This document shows positions 23,018 to 30,752 of a stretch of 32,241 bases of DNA, in pieces. Every line of letters begins with the position of its first letter. Positions within the stretch are counted from its first letter, which is position 1. Below the pieces are notes generated by a model that saw only the letters and a program-made list of their open reading frames with translations, was not told the origin of the DNA and did no database searches. The position numbers and the translations under genes are program-made. Source of the DNA: JBGSOV01 sp964558715 (GTDB taxonomy: Bacteria > Patescibacteriota > Gracilibacteria > CAIRYL01 > GCA-016699755); contig CAZLFD010000012.1 in assembly GCA_964558715.1 (NCBI GenBank), positions 1 to 32,241 of the forward strand, given 5' to 3'.

Positions 23018-25834
23018 ATGCCGAGCCCCGTGATCTCCTACACGATTCAGAAGCGCAATGGTTCCCTGACGGAATTCGACGCCAGCAAGATCGAACATGC
23101 CATTTCGAAAGCCGCCTCTTCAGTGGGCGAACTCGAGGCAGACTTGCCAAAATACTTGGCAGAAAAAGTGCTTCGCCTGCTCGACGAAAATTATTTTCAA
23201 CCCGAAAAACCACTTTCTGTCGAAGAAATACAAGATATCGTCGAAATCGTACTCATGCGCAGTGGGCAGCTGAAAATCGCAAAAGAATACATCCTCTACC
23301 GCGCCGAGCATAAAAAAATCCGTGAGAAAAAGCAGGAAGAAGTTCAAGAAAAAGTGAAGCACAAACAGTTCAACGTGCTCGATGAAGAAGGGAAAGAACA
23401 CGTTTTCGATCCGCAAGAATGGGAAGACAAGATCAGCTATTTAAGTAGTGACTTGCCGCGCATCTCGCCGCCACTTATTTTAGAAGAAGCCGTTAAGCTG
23501 CTCTATGATGGCATGCGCCAGAGCGAACTACCGATGGCGATTCTCAATGCCACGCGTACGCTGATCGACCAGCACTACGAATACAGCTACCTTGCCGCCC
23601 GTTTACTCTGTGATCAGATCAAGCACCGCGTGCTCGAGAACGAAGACGAACAAGCCGAGTTTAGAAATTACATTCAAAAGGGAATCCAATTCGAACTCTT
23701 AAATCCAGAACTGGCCGAGTTCGATCTTGATAAGCTCAGTAGTGCCATCGATAATCAGCGCGACAATCTCTTCCAGTATCTGGGCGCACGCACGATCGCC
23801 GATCGCTATTTGCTGAAAACGCCCACCTATCCGCAACAGATCTTCGAACTGCCGCAATGGATGTGGATGCGCGTGGCAATGGGACTGGCTCTTGAGGAAG
23901 ACAAGCGCGAAGAGCGCGCGATCGAGTTTTACAATGTGCTCTCGCAATTCCTCTTTGTCTCGAGCACACCCACGCTCTTTAACTCGGGAACCACACACAG
24001 CCAAATGAGCTCGTGCTACCTGAACATGGTCGAAGACTCGCTCACCGGTATCTTTAAATCATACGGTGATGTTGCGCAACTGAGTAAATTTGCCGGCGGT
24101 ATCGGCACCGACTGGACGAACGTACGCGCTACCGGAGCAATGATCAAAGGCACCAACGGTGCTAGCCAAGGGGTGATTCCCTTCGTAAAGATATTTAACG
24201 ATGTCTGCCTCGCGGTAAACCAAGGGGGTAAACGCAAAGGCGCGATGGCGGCCTATTTAGAAGTATGGCATGCCGACGTGGAAGAATTTATTGAACTGCG
24301 CAAAAACACGGGTGATGAACGCCGCCGGGCACACGATATCCACCCCGTGCTCTGGATTCCTGACCTTTTCATCAAGCGCGTGATGGAAAACGGCGAATGG
24401 ACATTGTTTTCACCAAGTGATGTACCCGAACTTCATGATCTATACGGCGCGAAGTTTGAAGCAAAATATAAAGAATACGAAGCGAATCCGCCGCGCAGTG
24501 CGCGTAAAGTGAAAGCCGCCGACATCTGGCGTAAATCACTCACCATGCTCTACGAAACCGGGCATCCGTGGGTGACCTTTAAAGATCCTTCCAATATCCG
24601 TTCACCGCAAGACCATGTAGGCGTTGTCCATAACTCTAACCTCTGTACCGAAATCACCCTTAACGATTCTGCCGATGAAACTGCAGTCTGTAACCTGGGT
24701 AGCCTCAACTTCGCCAACATGGTGAAAGACAAGCAGCTCGATGAAACCCTTATCCGCTCGACCGTAAAAACGGCGATGCGCATGCTCGACAACGTGATCG
24801 ACATCAATTTTTATCCGACGGTCGAGGCAAAAAACAGTAACCTTCGCCACCGCCCAGTGGGCCTGGGTCTGATGGGCTATCACGACGCTCTCTATAAATT
24901 GGACATCGATTTTGCCAGTGACCGCCAAATCGAATTTGCCGATGAATCGATGGAAACGATTTCGTACTACGCGATTCTCGCAAGTGCTGAATTGGCTGGT
25001 GAACGCGGCGCATATAGCAGTTTTAAGGGTAGTAAATGGGATAGAGACCTGCTCCCGGTCGATACGCTCGAACTGCTCGAAATGGAGCGCGGCGTGCCAC
25101 TCACCATCCCTAAAACCGGCAAGCGTGATTGGCAACCGGTGCGCGACATCATTAAGAAAAATGGCATGCGCAACAGTAATTGTATGGCCATCGCTCCTAC
25201 GGCGACCATCAGTAACATCGCTGGGTCGATTCCGTGCGTCGAGCCGATCTTCAAAAATATCTACATGAAAGAAAATCTCTCGGGCAACTTTGTCGTCATC
25301 AATAAATACATGATCGACGATCTCGAAGAAGTGAACCTGTGGGATAAAGACACCCTCTCTCGCATCAAGGTGAACAACGGCTCGCTGGCCGATGTTGATG
25401 GTATTCCCGCGGAGCTGAAGAGAAAATATCTCGAAGTCTTCGAAATCGATTCGCGTTACGTGATCGAAGCTGCAGCTCGTCGCCAGAAGTGGATCGACCA
25501 AGCGTGCTCTACCAATATCTTCCTCAAGACCACGAGTGGAAAACTGCTCAGCGAGACCTACATGAATGTCTGGAAAATGGGGATGAAAACGACCTACTAC
25601 CTACGTACGCTCGCTGCCAGCCAGGTGACAAAAACGGTAGAGATCAAAGAAGCGATTAAAAAGCAATCGCCAGGTAAGAGCCCAAGTATGATGCAAGAAT
25701 CTGCCCCTGCCGTGGCTTCGGTCGGCGCGGCGGCGGCTCCGGTCTCTGAAAAACCTATTCCCGTTATGGCAACCGCAGAACCAGAGAAAAAGCTCTGCTC
25801 GATTTTGGATCCGGATTGCGAGGCATGCCAATGA
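23018..25834 (+). CDS. nrdA: Class I ribonucleoside-diphosphate reductase, alpha subunit
   Basis: The alpha subunit of the aerobic ribonucleotide reductase binds substrate and effectors and carries the active-site cysteines. An ATP-cone occupies residues of about 6-100 (YTIQKRNGSLTEFDASKI...AKEYILYR). A second, degenerate cone-like region lies near 115-215. The catalytic core has SSCYLNMVEDS (first redox Cys), NSNLCTEI with the active Cys and Glu, AVCNLGSLN (second redox Cys), and the radical-transfer tyrosine pair in TTYYLRTLAA. The C-terminus is a flexible Ala/Pro-rich linker ending in the shuttle cysteines Cys934 and Cys937 (CEAC). At 938 residues it is long because of the N-terminal cones and the linker. 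It is the first gene of a unit with a lipoprotein gene and nrdB. Confidence 0.96.
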   Translation: MPSPVISYTIQKRNGSLTEFDASKIEHAISKAASSVGELEADLPKYLAEKVLRLLDENYFQPEKPLSVEEIQDIVEIVLMRSGQLKIAKEYILYRAEHKKIREKKQEEVQEKVKHKQFNVLDEEGKEHVFDPQEWEDKISYLSSDLPRISPPLILEEAVKLLYDGMRQSELPMAILNATRTLIDQHYEYSYLAARLLCDQIKHRVLENEDEQAEFRNYIQKGIQFELLNPELAEFDLDKLSSAIDNQRDNLFQYLGARTIADRYLLKTPTYPQQIFELPQWMWMRVAMGLALEEDKREERAIEFYNVLSQFLFVSSTPTLFNSGTTHSQMSSCYLNMVEDSLTGIFKSYGDVAQLSKFAGGIGTDWTNVRATGAMIKGTNGASQGVIPFVKIFNDVCLAVNQGGKRKGAMAAYLEVWHADVEEFIELRKNTGDERRRAHDIHPVLWIPDLFIKRVMENGEWTLFSPSDVPELHDLYGAKFEAKYKEYEANPPRSARKVKAADIWRKSLTMLYETGHPWVTFKDPSNIRSPQDHVGVVHNSNLCTEITLNDSADETAVCNLGSLNFANMVKDKQLDETLIRSTVKTAMRMLDNVIDINFYPTVEAKNSNLRHRPVGLGLMGYHDALYKLDIDFASDRQIEFADESMETISYYAILASAELAGERGAYSSFKGSKWDRDLLPVDTLELLEMERGVPLTIPKTGKRDWQPVRDIIKKNGMRNSNCMAIAPTATISNIAGSIPCVEPIFKNIYMKENLSGNFVVINKYMIDDLEEVNLWDKDTLSRIKVNNGSLADVDGIPAELKRKYLEVFEIDSRYVIEAAARRQKWIDQACSTNIFLKTTSGKLLSETYMNVWKMGMKTTYYLRTLAASQVTKTVEIKEAIKKQSPGKSPSMMQESAPAVASVGAAAAPVSEKPIPVMATAEPEKKLCSILDPDCEACQ

Positions 25835-25865
25835 TAAGTGGTGAGTGGTAAGATGTTATTACTCA

Positions 25866-25902
25866 CCCCCTTGAGAGGGGGAGTTGGAGGGGGTAGAAAT
25901 TT
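25866..25902. repeat. G-rich hairpin repeat after nrdA
   Basis: CCCCC-ttgaga-GGGGG followed by AGTTGGAGGGGGTAGAAATT is a near copy of the element after the dismutase gene (18264). It lies in the 86-bp gap between nrdA and the lipoprotein gene. Confidence 0.6.
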
Positions 25903-25920
25903 GACTCAATAACTTTTTTC

Positions 25921-26454
25921 ATGACTCTAATTACGAAAACTACGGCACTTGTAATTGCAATGGTTCTGTTGGCTGCCTGTTCTTGGCAGCCTCAAGTGGA
26001 ATTATATGATGAGACAGAAAGCAATACACCCCTTTCTACTCCCGCTGTATCAGTTTCTACACCCACGCTTCCACCAAACGAATCGCCAATTACAAGTGCA
26101 GCAGTTGCTGAAAAGAATAAATTCTTGAACGTGCTGACCTTGAAGTGTGCAGAGAATGCATCTAAATACCGTGATACATTAAGATTTCCCGGTGACGACT
26201 ATAGATCATATTTTAATGCTGATAAGAGTATGTGCTATTTAGAGAACTTTGCAGCAACGCCATCACTTAGAAACGGAGAGCCTGGCTTTGGTGTAATAAC
26301 TTATTCAATTTATGAAGTCTATGATAATGGAGAGGGTGAACAGATTCATTACTACTCCTTTGATGTCGATACATTAGAACCAGTATTTACAGAAATAGAT
26401 TATGAAAGTTGGCGAGAAATCGAGCTTGAATTGATGGGTTCCCATTTTGAATAA
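25921..26454 (+). CDS. Putative lipoprotein inserted between nrdA and nrdB
   Basis: A 177-residue exported lipoprotein. The signal peptide ends in the lipobox LLAAC, giving Cys20 as the lipidated residue. A Ser/Thr/Pro-rich linker (about 35-60) separates it from a C-terminal globular domain with two cysteines and many aromatic residues. I recognise no family. The gene is clearly more AT-rich than nrdA and nrdB around it, which suggests recent arrival. It sits 86 bp after nrdA and 21 bp before nrdB, with no promoter seen before nrdB, so it is probably co-transcribed. A role in nucleotide reduction is unlikely for an exported protein. Confidence 0.75.
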   Translation: MTLITKTTALVIAMVLLAACSWQPQVELYDETESNTPLSTPAVSVSTPTLPPNESPITSAAVAEKNKFLNVLTLKCAENASKYRDTLRFPGDDYRSYFNADKSMCYLENFAATPSLRNGEPGFGVITYSIYEVYDNGEGEQIHYYSFDVDTLEPVFTEIDYESWREIELELMGSHFE

Positions 26455-26475
26455 ATTTTCTCTTTCTATTCTCTC

Positions 26476-27528
26476 ATGTCCCAAAAAACTATCACTTACG
26501 ACCCCAATGCCGAGCCGACTGCGGCTCGCATCAACAAGCGCCGCGTTATCAACGGCGAAGACGATGGCCTAATGCAAGTTTCGCCGCTCAAGCACCCGTG
26601 GGCGCAAGAGGTGTTTAAAACGATGCAAAAAAATAACTGGATGCCCGAAGAAGTGCCAATGGGTGAAGATGTCGAGCAGTGGCGCAAAGACGGCTTTCTC
26701 ACCGAAAACGAACGTCGTGTCTTTAAACGCGCTTTGGCGTTTGTCTCGAACCTCGATGGCATTCAGACCGAAAATCTCACTACTAACATCGTGCGTCAGG
26801 TGACCTCGCCCGAAGTCAAGCTTGCGCTGGTGCGCCAAGCGTACGAAGAAGCATTGCACGTGCACAGTTATGCCACCATGATCGAAGCGCTCGGTTTTGA
26901 TCCTGACGAAATCTATGGCATGTACAAAAGCGACCTCGAGCTCTATGAAAAAAATAAGTACGTCCTTGATTCATTCAGCCATATCGCGAAAATGGATTTT
27001 GTAACCGGCACGCCACAAGCCGACCAGGCTTTTCTTGAAGGTTGCATGGCCAACATCGTACTCGAAGGCATTTACTTCTACAGCGCATTTCTTGTCTTTT
27101 ACGTGCTCCGCCGCAACCAGAAAATGCCCGGTAGCGCGCAGATGATCCAGTTTATCAACCGCGACGAAGACATGCATTTGCGTCTGTTCATCCACATGTT
27201 CAACACCATCAAAGAAGAACAGCCAGAATTGTGGACAGACGAAATGAAAGACCGCTCCACCAAAATCGTCATCGGTGCCTATGAACACGAACTCGACTGG
27301 GGAAAAAGTTGTATTAAAGAGGGGATACTCGGTTTGACACCCGAGAACATGGAGCAGTATCTACAGTTCGTAGCTGATACCCGCCTCAAGCAAGTGGGTT
27401 TGCCAAAGCATTTTAATGCGACCAATCCGTTCCCGTGGATCGATGAGATCACCCAGAACTCGATGATTGAAACGAATTTCTTCGAGGGCACCGTGCGCGA
27501 GTATTCTACCGGGGCGTTGGAGTGGTAA
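26476..27528 (+). CDS. nrdB: Class I ribonucleoside-diphosphate reductase, beta subunit
   Basis: The beta subunit holds the diiron centre and generates the radical used by NrdA. All six metal ligands can be placed: Asp94 (NLDGIQ), Glu125 and His128 (EALH), Glu197 (LEGIYFY), Glu231 and His234 (RDEDMH). The spacing matches E. coli NrdB (34 and 3 residues between the last three). The radical Tyr132 is present four residues after His128, so this looks like a normal tyrosyl-radical enzyme and not a Phe- or Mn/Fe-type variant. The acidic/aromatic C-terminal tail (REYSTGALEW) is the expected NrdA-docking peptide. Its pyrimidine-rich leader resembles those of nrdA and nrdD. A terminator follows about 100 bp downstream. 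Confidence 0.96.
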   Translation: MSQKTITYDPNAEPTAARINKRRVINGEDDGLMQVSPLKHPWAQEVFKTMQKNNWMPEEVPMGEDVEQWRKDGFLTENERRVFKRALAFVSNLDGIQTENLTTNIVRQVTSPEVKLALVRQAYEEALHVHSYATMIEALGFDPDEIYGMYKSDLELYEKNKYVLDSFSHIAKMDFVTGTPQADQAFLEGCMANIVLEGIYFYSAFLVFYVLRRNQKMPGSAQMIQFINRDEDMHLRLFIHMFNTIKEEQPELWTDEMKDRSTKIVIGAYEHELDWGKSCIKEGILGLTPENMEQYLQFVADTRLKQVGLPKHFNATNPFPWIDEITQNSMIETNFFEGTVREYSTGALEW

Positions 27529-27625
27529 GAGTCAGCAAGAAGCAAAGAGGCGAGCGTCATTCGAATTTCCTCTTTCGCCAAGGCTTCGGCGGACAGGTGT
27601 TCGGAATCGGGAGAAACAAACAAGG

Positions 27626-27657
27626 GAGCAATTCGTAAGGAGTTGCTCCTTTTTCTT
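27626..27657 (+). terminator. Rho-independent terminator of the nrdA-nrdB unit
   Basis: GGAGCAA (27626-27632) pairs perfectly with TTGCTCC (27644-27650), followed directly by TTTTTCTT. It lies about 100 bp after the nrdB stop. The region between has no ORF. Confidence 0.8.
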
Positions 27658-27711
27658 ATCCTCGGTTTGAAAAATTTAATACCACCTTTCCTACAATAAT
27701 CAGGTTGATTA

Positions 27712-27763
27712 CGTGGCGTAGCTCAGTTGGTTAGAGTGCGGCGTTTGGGACGCGCCCCGACCA
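27712..27763 (+). pseudogene. tRNA-Pro(UGG) relic lacking the variable loop and T arm
   Basis: The 5' half is a normal tRNA: acceptor strand CGTGGCG, D arm GCTC/GAGT with loop AGTTGGTTA, and anticodon stem-loop with loop TTTGGGA, anticodon TGG. Three bases into the 3' anticodon strand the sequence jumps to CGCCCCG-ACCA, which pairs with the acceptor strand at six of seven positions and carries an encoded CCA. About 25 nt, containing the variable loop and the whole T arm, are missing, leaving 52 nt. A -10-like TACAAT (27692) precedes it. EF-Tu and the ribosome need the T arm, so as written it should not work. A local assembly deletion is the main alternative. It abuts the end of the convergent MscS gene. 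Confidence 0.7.
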
Positions 27764-27778
27764 CTGCCAAAAAGAAAA

Positions 27779-28630
27779 TCAATTGGCTGTATGCATATGC
27801 ACATCTTGTTGCGGGTAGGGAATTGAAATGCCGGCTTTATCCATTGCTTTCTTGACCTCTTCGGTTTTATCAAAAAAGAACCCCCAGTAATCCGCCGATT
27901 TAACCCAGGCGCGCACTGTAAAATTTACCGAGCTGTCGGCCAGTTCGCCGACTACGATTTGATTGGTCTTATCAGTCAGCACGCGTTCGTCCTCCATTAT
28001 CACTTCTTGAAATAACTTTCTGGCTGCGTCGATATCGTCGTTGTAGCCGATGCCAAAGACAAAATCTACCCGGCGTGACTCTTCTGCTGAATAGTTGACC
28101 ATCGAGCCGGTCGAGAGGCTGCCGTTGGGAATAATGACGGTTTTATTATCTGGCGTCTTGAGAATGGTGTTGAAGATCTGGATTTCGGCGACCGTTCCAC
28201 TAAAGCCCTGTGCTTCGATAAAATCACCTATTTTGAAAGGCTTAAAAATAAGGATCATCACTCCGCCGGCAAAATTCTGCAGCGTGCCCGAAAGTGCCAT
28301 ACCAATGGCCAGACCCGCCGCACCCAATATAGCGATGAATGAAGTGGTCGCCACGCCAATCATCTGAATGACGCTGACAAACAGTAACACTTTGAGTACC
28401 ACCGAAAACAGGCTTAGAAGAAATCCCTCCAATGCCGGATCGAAACTCTTGACATCGAATAAGCGCTTTAACATTTTTCGTAGAAGGGCAATGACCCATA
28501 AACCGATGATTAGTGTGACAATCGCCATCAGCATAGCAGGAAGATACTCCATAGCGAGTTCACGTCCGTGCAGCAGATAGTATTCCAAATCGCCCATTAT
28601 TTTGGTTGTTGTATCGGATGTTGAGTTCAT
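27779..28630 (-). CDS. MscS-family mechanosensitive channel
   Basis: A small-conductance mechanosensitive channel of 283 residues, close to E. coli MscS in length. Three membrane segments lie at about 28-50, 62-88 and 98-125. The third contains the pore-lining pattern GAAGLAIGMALSGTLQNFAGG. The hallmark PFKIGDFIEAQGFSGTV marks the start of the cytoplasmic beta domain, followed by the NKTVIIPNGSL motif and the alpha/beta C-terminal domain. It releases solutes on osmotic downshock. I start at the ATG at 28630 (MNSTSD); an upstream in-frame start would add 12 residues. Its 3' end almost touches the truncated tRNA. Confidence 0.92.
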   Translation of the reverse strand: MNSTSDTTTKIMGDLEYYLLHGRELAMEYLPAMLMAIVTLIIGLWVIALLRKMLKRLFDVKSFDPALEGFLLSLFSVVLKVLLFVSVIQMIGVATTSFIAILGAAGLAIGMALSGTLQNFAGGVMILIFKPFKIGDFIEAQGFSGTVAEIQIFNTILKTPDNKTVIIPNGSLSTGSMVNYSAEESRRVDFVFGIGYNDDIDAARKLFQEVIMEDERVLTDKTNQIVVGELADSSVNFTVRAWVKSADYWGFFFDKTEEVKKAMDKAGISIPYPQQDVHMHTAN

Positions 28631-28728
28631 GTGGCAGAAAAAAGCAAGCGCTGCAAAATCTAGCACCTTGCTGATAAAGTAGCAAACAGCACATATATAT
28701 ATTAAAAAGGCTCCTTACACAATCAATC

Positions 28729-29490
28729 TCATCCGTTGTGGATAAACACCACCGCACCTCAATGTTTGCAATGCGCGGCATCAGCATCGTAGTAGAGTAA
28801 GGCACAATGCCTGCATTTGTAATACACCTTGCGCGGGCGAAAATATTGGTGGCGATTTTAAAGAAGATACCAACGCCAAACACCATGATGATGGTTGCAA
28901 GAATCTTGCTGTCTTGTCAGGTGGTCGTAATATCACCAAAACTAGTGGTCGTCAGTGGCGATACAGTAAAGTAGAGCGCATCGACATAGATGTTGATCTC
29001 GGGGTTTTTCTTGCTGAAAGCCGAAGACGACCGAAGTAAATACAAAGATAAAAGCGAGGAAGTTGACGAGTGAAACAATCAGGTTTTTATTGCGGGCAAG
29101 CCCTATACTAAATTCGAAGAATTCATCCAATGCGCGATACGACCGCAGAATACGAGCTGCCAAAAGGACATGCAAAAAAATGTGGTCTTCAATAGTAAAG
29201 CGGAGAAAGATCGCGATTAAAGATAAGACGTCGATCACGAGCATCCAGGTAAAAAACTTGCGGTAGGCAACCTGAGGGACAAGGTAAAGAAAGCCGCGCT
29301 CCAACAAAAATAAGACCCCGTAAAGCAATTTAATCTACTGTTTCTTGGAAAAAAGAACTCTAAAAACAGTAGAAGTGCAAGGCTGTAATTCGCAATCACA
29401 AAAGTTCGGCGAACCTTACGGCGATTTTCTTTTCTTGCTTAGCTAAGAATAGTTTCTTTTGCCGTTGACACTTTTTTTAGTAGTTGGCAT
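28729..29490 (-). pseudogene. Potassium-channel-like gene with zinc-ribbon tail, decayed
   Basis: Joining frames on the minus strand rebuilds an ion-transport-family protein of about 250 residues. ATG at 29490 follows GAAGGA and gives MPTTKKSVNGKRNY, then a TAG. Another frame supplies RRTFVIANYSLALLLFLEFF (first membrane helix). A third, 29328-28985, supplies four helices ending FVFTSVVFGF. After a further shift comes the pore, YVDALYFTVSPLTTTSFGDI, then an in-frame TGA. Helix six (KILATIIMVFGVGIFFKIATNIF) follows in the same frame. After one more shift a zinc ribbon CRHC...DADAAHCKH ends at a TGA where CG is expected. At least four lesions are present, so no functional channel can be made. 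Neighbouring genes are intact, which argues against generally poor sequence. Confidence 0.8.
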
Positions 29491-29549
29491 TTTTTGATTC
29501 CTTCAGTGATGAATACTGATACTTTTTTGATGGTTTTCGCTATTTATTT

Positions 29550-29565
29550 CAACACTTGCGTGTTG
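29550..29565 (-). other. Small hairpin just after the lipoprotein stop
   Basis: CAACAC-ttgc-GTGTTG is a perfect six-pair stem with a tetraloop immediately after the stop at 29567. It lacks a clear T-run, so it is only a weak terminator candidate. Confidence 0.3.
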
Positions 29566-29566
29566 A

Positions 29567-29998
29567 TCATATGTCGCTGACAGCGGTTTCACCAATGGTA
29601 AAATCGGCCGAAATCGGTGCCAGCCCTGCTTCGGACGCCTGCAGGGTTACACGATAGTTGCCTGTGGGCCACTCAGAGTCGAGCTTAGACAGCGACGAAG
29701 TAAGAATCTGTGATGGATGTTGTGAAGTGATTTCGAAGCGCTTGATCGGCCTATAATCTTCTCCGTTTTCTGCATAACTCCATAAAAATATTACTGTTGA
29801 ATCGGTCGGAAGATTACTCGTAATCGTGCTGGCAAAAATTTCTGGCGTTTCGGTAGTAAATTCTACACCATGCGTGAGGCAACGCTTCTCTTGCAGCTCG
29901 TGGCAGACCTTGACCTGCGACGCCATAATCCGGTCGTTGCTGCAACCGACAAGTGTGATTGCACCAAGATAAATTACGATACAAAAGAAAATCCGCAT
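29567..29998 (-). CDS. Putative lipoprotein
   Basis: A 143-residue exported protein with a signal peptide (MRIFFCIVIYLGAITLVGC) whose lipobox LVGC predicts lipidation near Cys19. The mature part has two cysteines (VCHELQEKRC) and a beta-rich domain. Phrases such as STVIFLWSYAENG and WPTGNYRVTLQASEAG suggest an immunoglobulin-like or bacterial Ig-type fold, but I do not recognise a named family. I use the ATG at 29998, with AGGA about 15 bases upstream; a TTG at 30007 is also in frame. It diverges from the polytopic membrane protein gene at 30100. Confidence 0.75.
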   Translation of the reverse strand: MRIFFCIVIYLGAITLVGCSNDRIMASQVKVCHELQEKRCLTHGVEFTTETPEIFASTITSNLPTDSTVIFLWSYAENGEDYRPIKRFEITSQHPSQILTSSLSKLDSEWPTGNYRVTLQASEAGLAPISADFTIGETAVSDI

Positions 29999-30082
29999 GT
30001 ATTTCAATATTCCTATTCTTTGTAACGCAAACCTTGTTCAGGCGCAAGCCAAAGGGAGGTATTTTTGTTTCTGACACGAATC

Positions 30083-30091
30083 TGCTATACT
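30083..30091 (+). promoter_or_regulatory. Extended -10 promoter very close to a start codon
   Basis: TG-C-TATACT (30083-30091) is an extended -10 element. The expected transcription start is 30097-30098, only two or three bases before the ATG at 30100, so the mRNA would be nearly leaderless. No good -35 is seen at 17 bp. Confidence 0.4.
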
Positions 30092-30099
30092 TTTATCAG

Positions 30100-30744
30100 A
30101 TGAAAACAGACGAAATCCAAAATCCCGTCGATATCTTCTTTCGTATATTTCCGCCCACAGCGGGGGCACTACTGGCGAGTATTATCGCTTTGATGTTTTA
30201 TGCCCTGTACAGTCGCATCCCCGGAATCAGTGGTATTTTAATCACCACGCAAAGCGACATTCCCTATTCCGGTTTTTTGCTATTCGGGGTCACTTTTCTT
30301 GTTTCGCTACTTGCAAATGTGATTGCTGTGGTGTTTTTGTCACTCGCGAATAAGCACATTTATGGAGCCCATTTCCGCCAAGCGGTAGCGCATATCTTTT
30401 TTATTACCGTTGCCCTTTTTGCATTAAGCTCACCCATATTTCTGCTATTTCCGAAAGAATTCGGATTTTTAACGGCGCAGTTTCTGATGCCGTTTACTGC
30501 GATCGCTGCCGCTTTGATTTTTGAGGTCTGCAACCTTCCCGAAAATGCTGTCCGTGCAGCATATAAAGGTATCTTCTCTGGAATCATCATCATTTTGGTG
30601 ACACTGCTGGCCATCAACATCTCTCATTCACCAGAAGTGCTGGTGATATTTTTCTTAATGCCGATTGCGTGGTTTTTGATTCCGCTCACTTCTTTGGTGG
30701 TGGGTATTCTGGCGGATGTGGTTTTTAATAAGCCCAACACCTAA
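30100..30744 (+). CDS. Polytopic membrane protein, unknown function
   Basis: A 214-residue protein with about six membrane segments (roughly residues 19-36, 53-80, 93-115, 120-140, 155-172 and 180-208) separated by very short loops. The few charged residues sit at the loops. I recognise no family; the plan would fit a small transporter-like or YIP1-like integral protein. The ATG at 30100 is chosen because the upstream extension overlaps the divergent lipoprotein gene and is not membrane-like, and an extended -10 element lies just before it. It converges with mnmA with only 8 bp between the stop codons. Confidence 0.75.
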   Translation: MKTDEIQNPVDIFFRIFPPTAGALLASIIALMFYALYSRIPGISGILITTQSDIPYSGFLLFGVTFLVSLLANVIAVVFLSLANKHIYGAHFRQAVAHIFFITVALFALSSPIFLLFPKEFGFLTAQFLMPFTAIAAALIFEVCNLPENAVRAAYKGIFSGIIIILVTLLAINISHSPEVLVIFFLMPIAWFLIPLTSLVVGILADVVFNKPNT

Positions 30745-30752
30745 GCCCTCTT

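Noticed and set aside
24602..25501. Long opposite-strand ORF (299 codons) inside nrdA
   Set aside because: It is a shadow of the conserved nrdA frame; the composition follows the complementary codons and no family is recognisable.
26476..27528. Unusual metal or radical variant of NrdB
   Set aside because: All six metal ligands and the radical tyrosine (Tyr132) are present with normal spacing.
29063..29266. Plus-strand ORF within the potassium channel relic
   Set aside because: The minus-strand frames show clear ion-channel homology; the plus-strand ORF is their complement.
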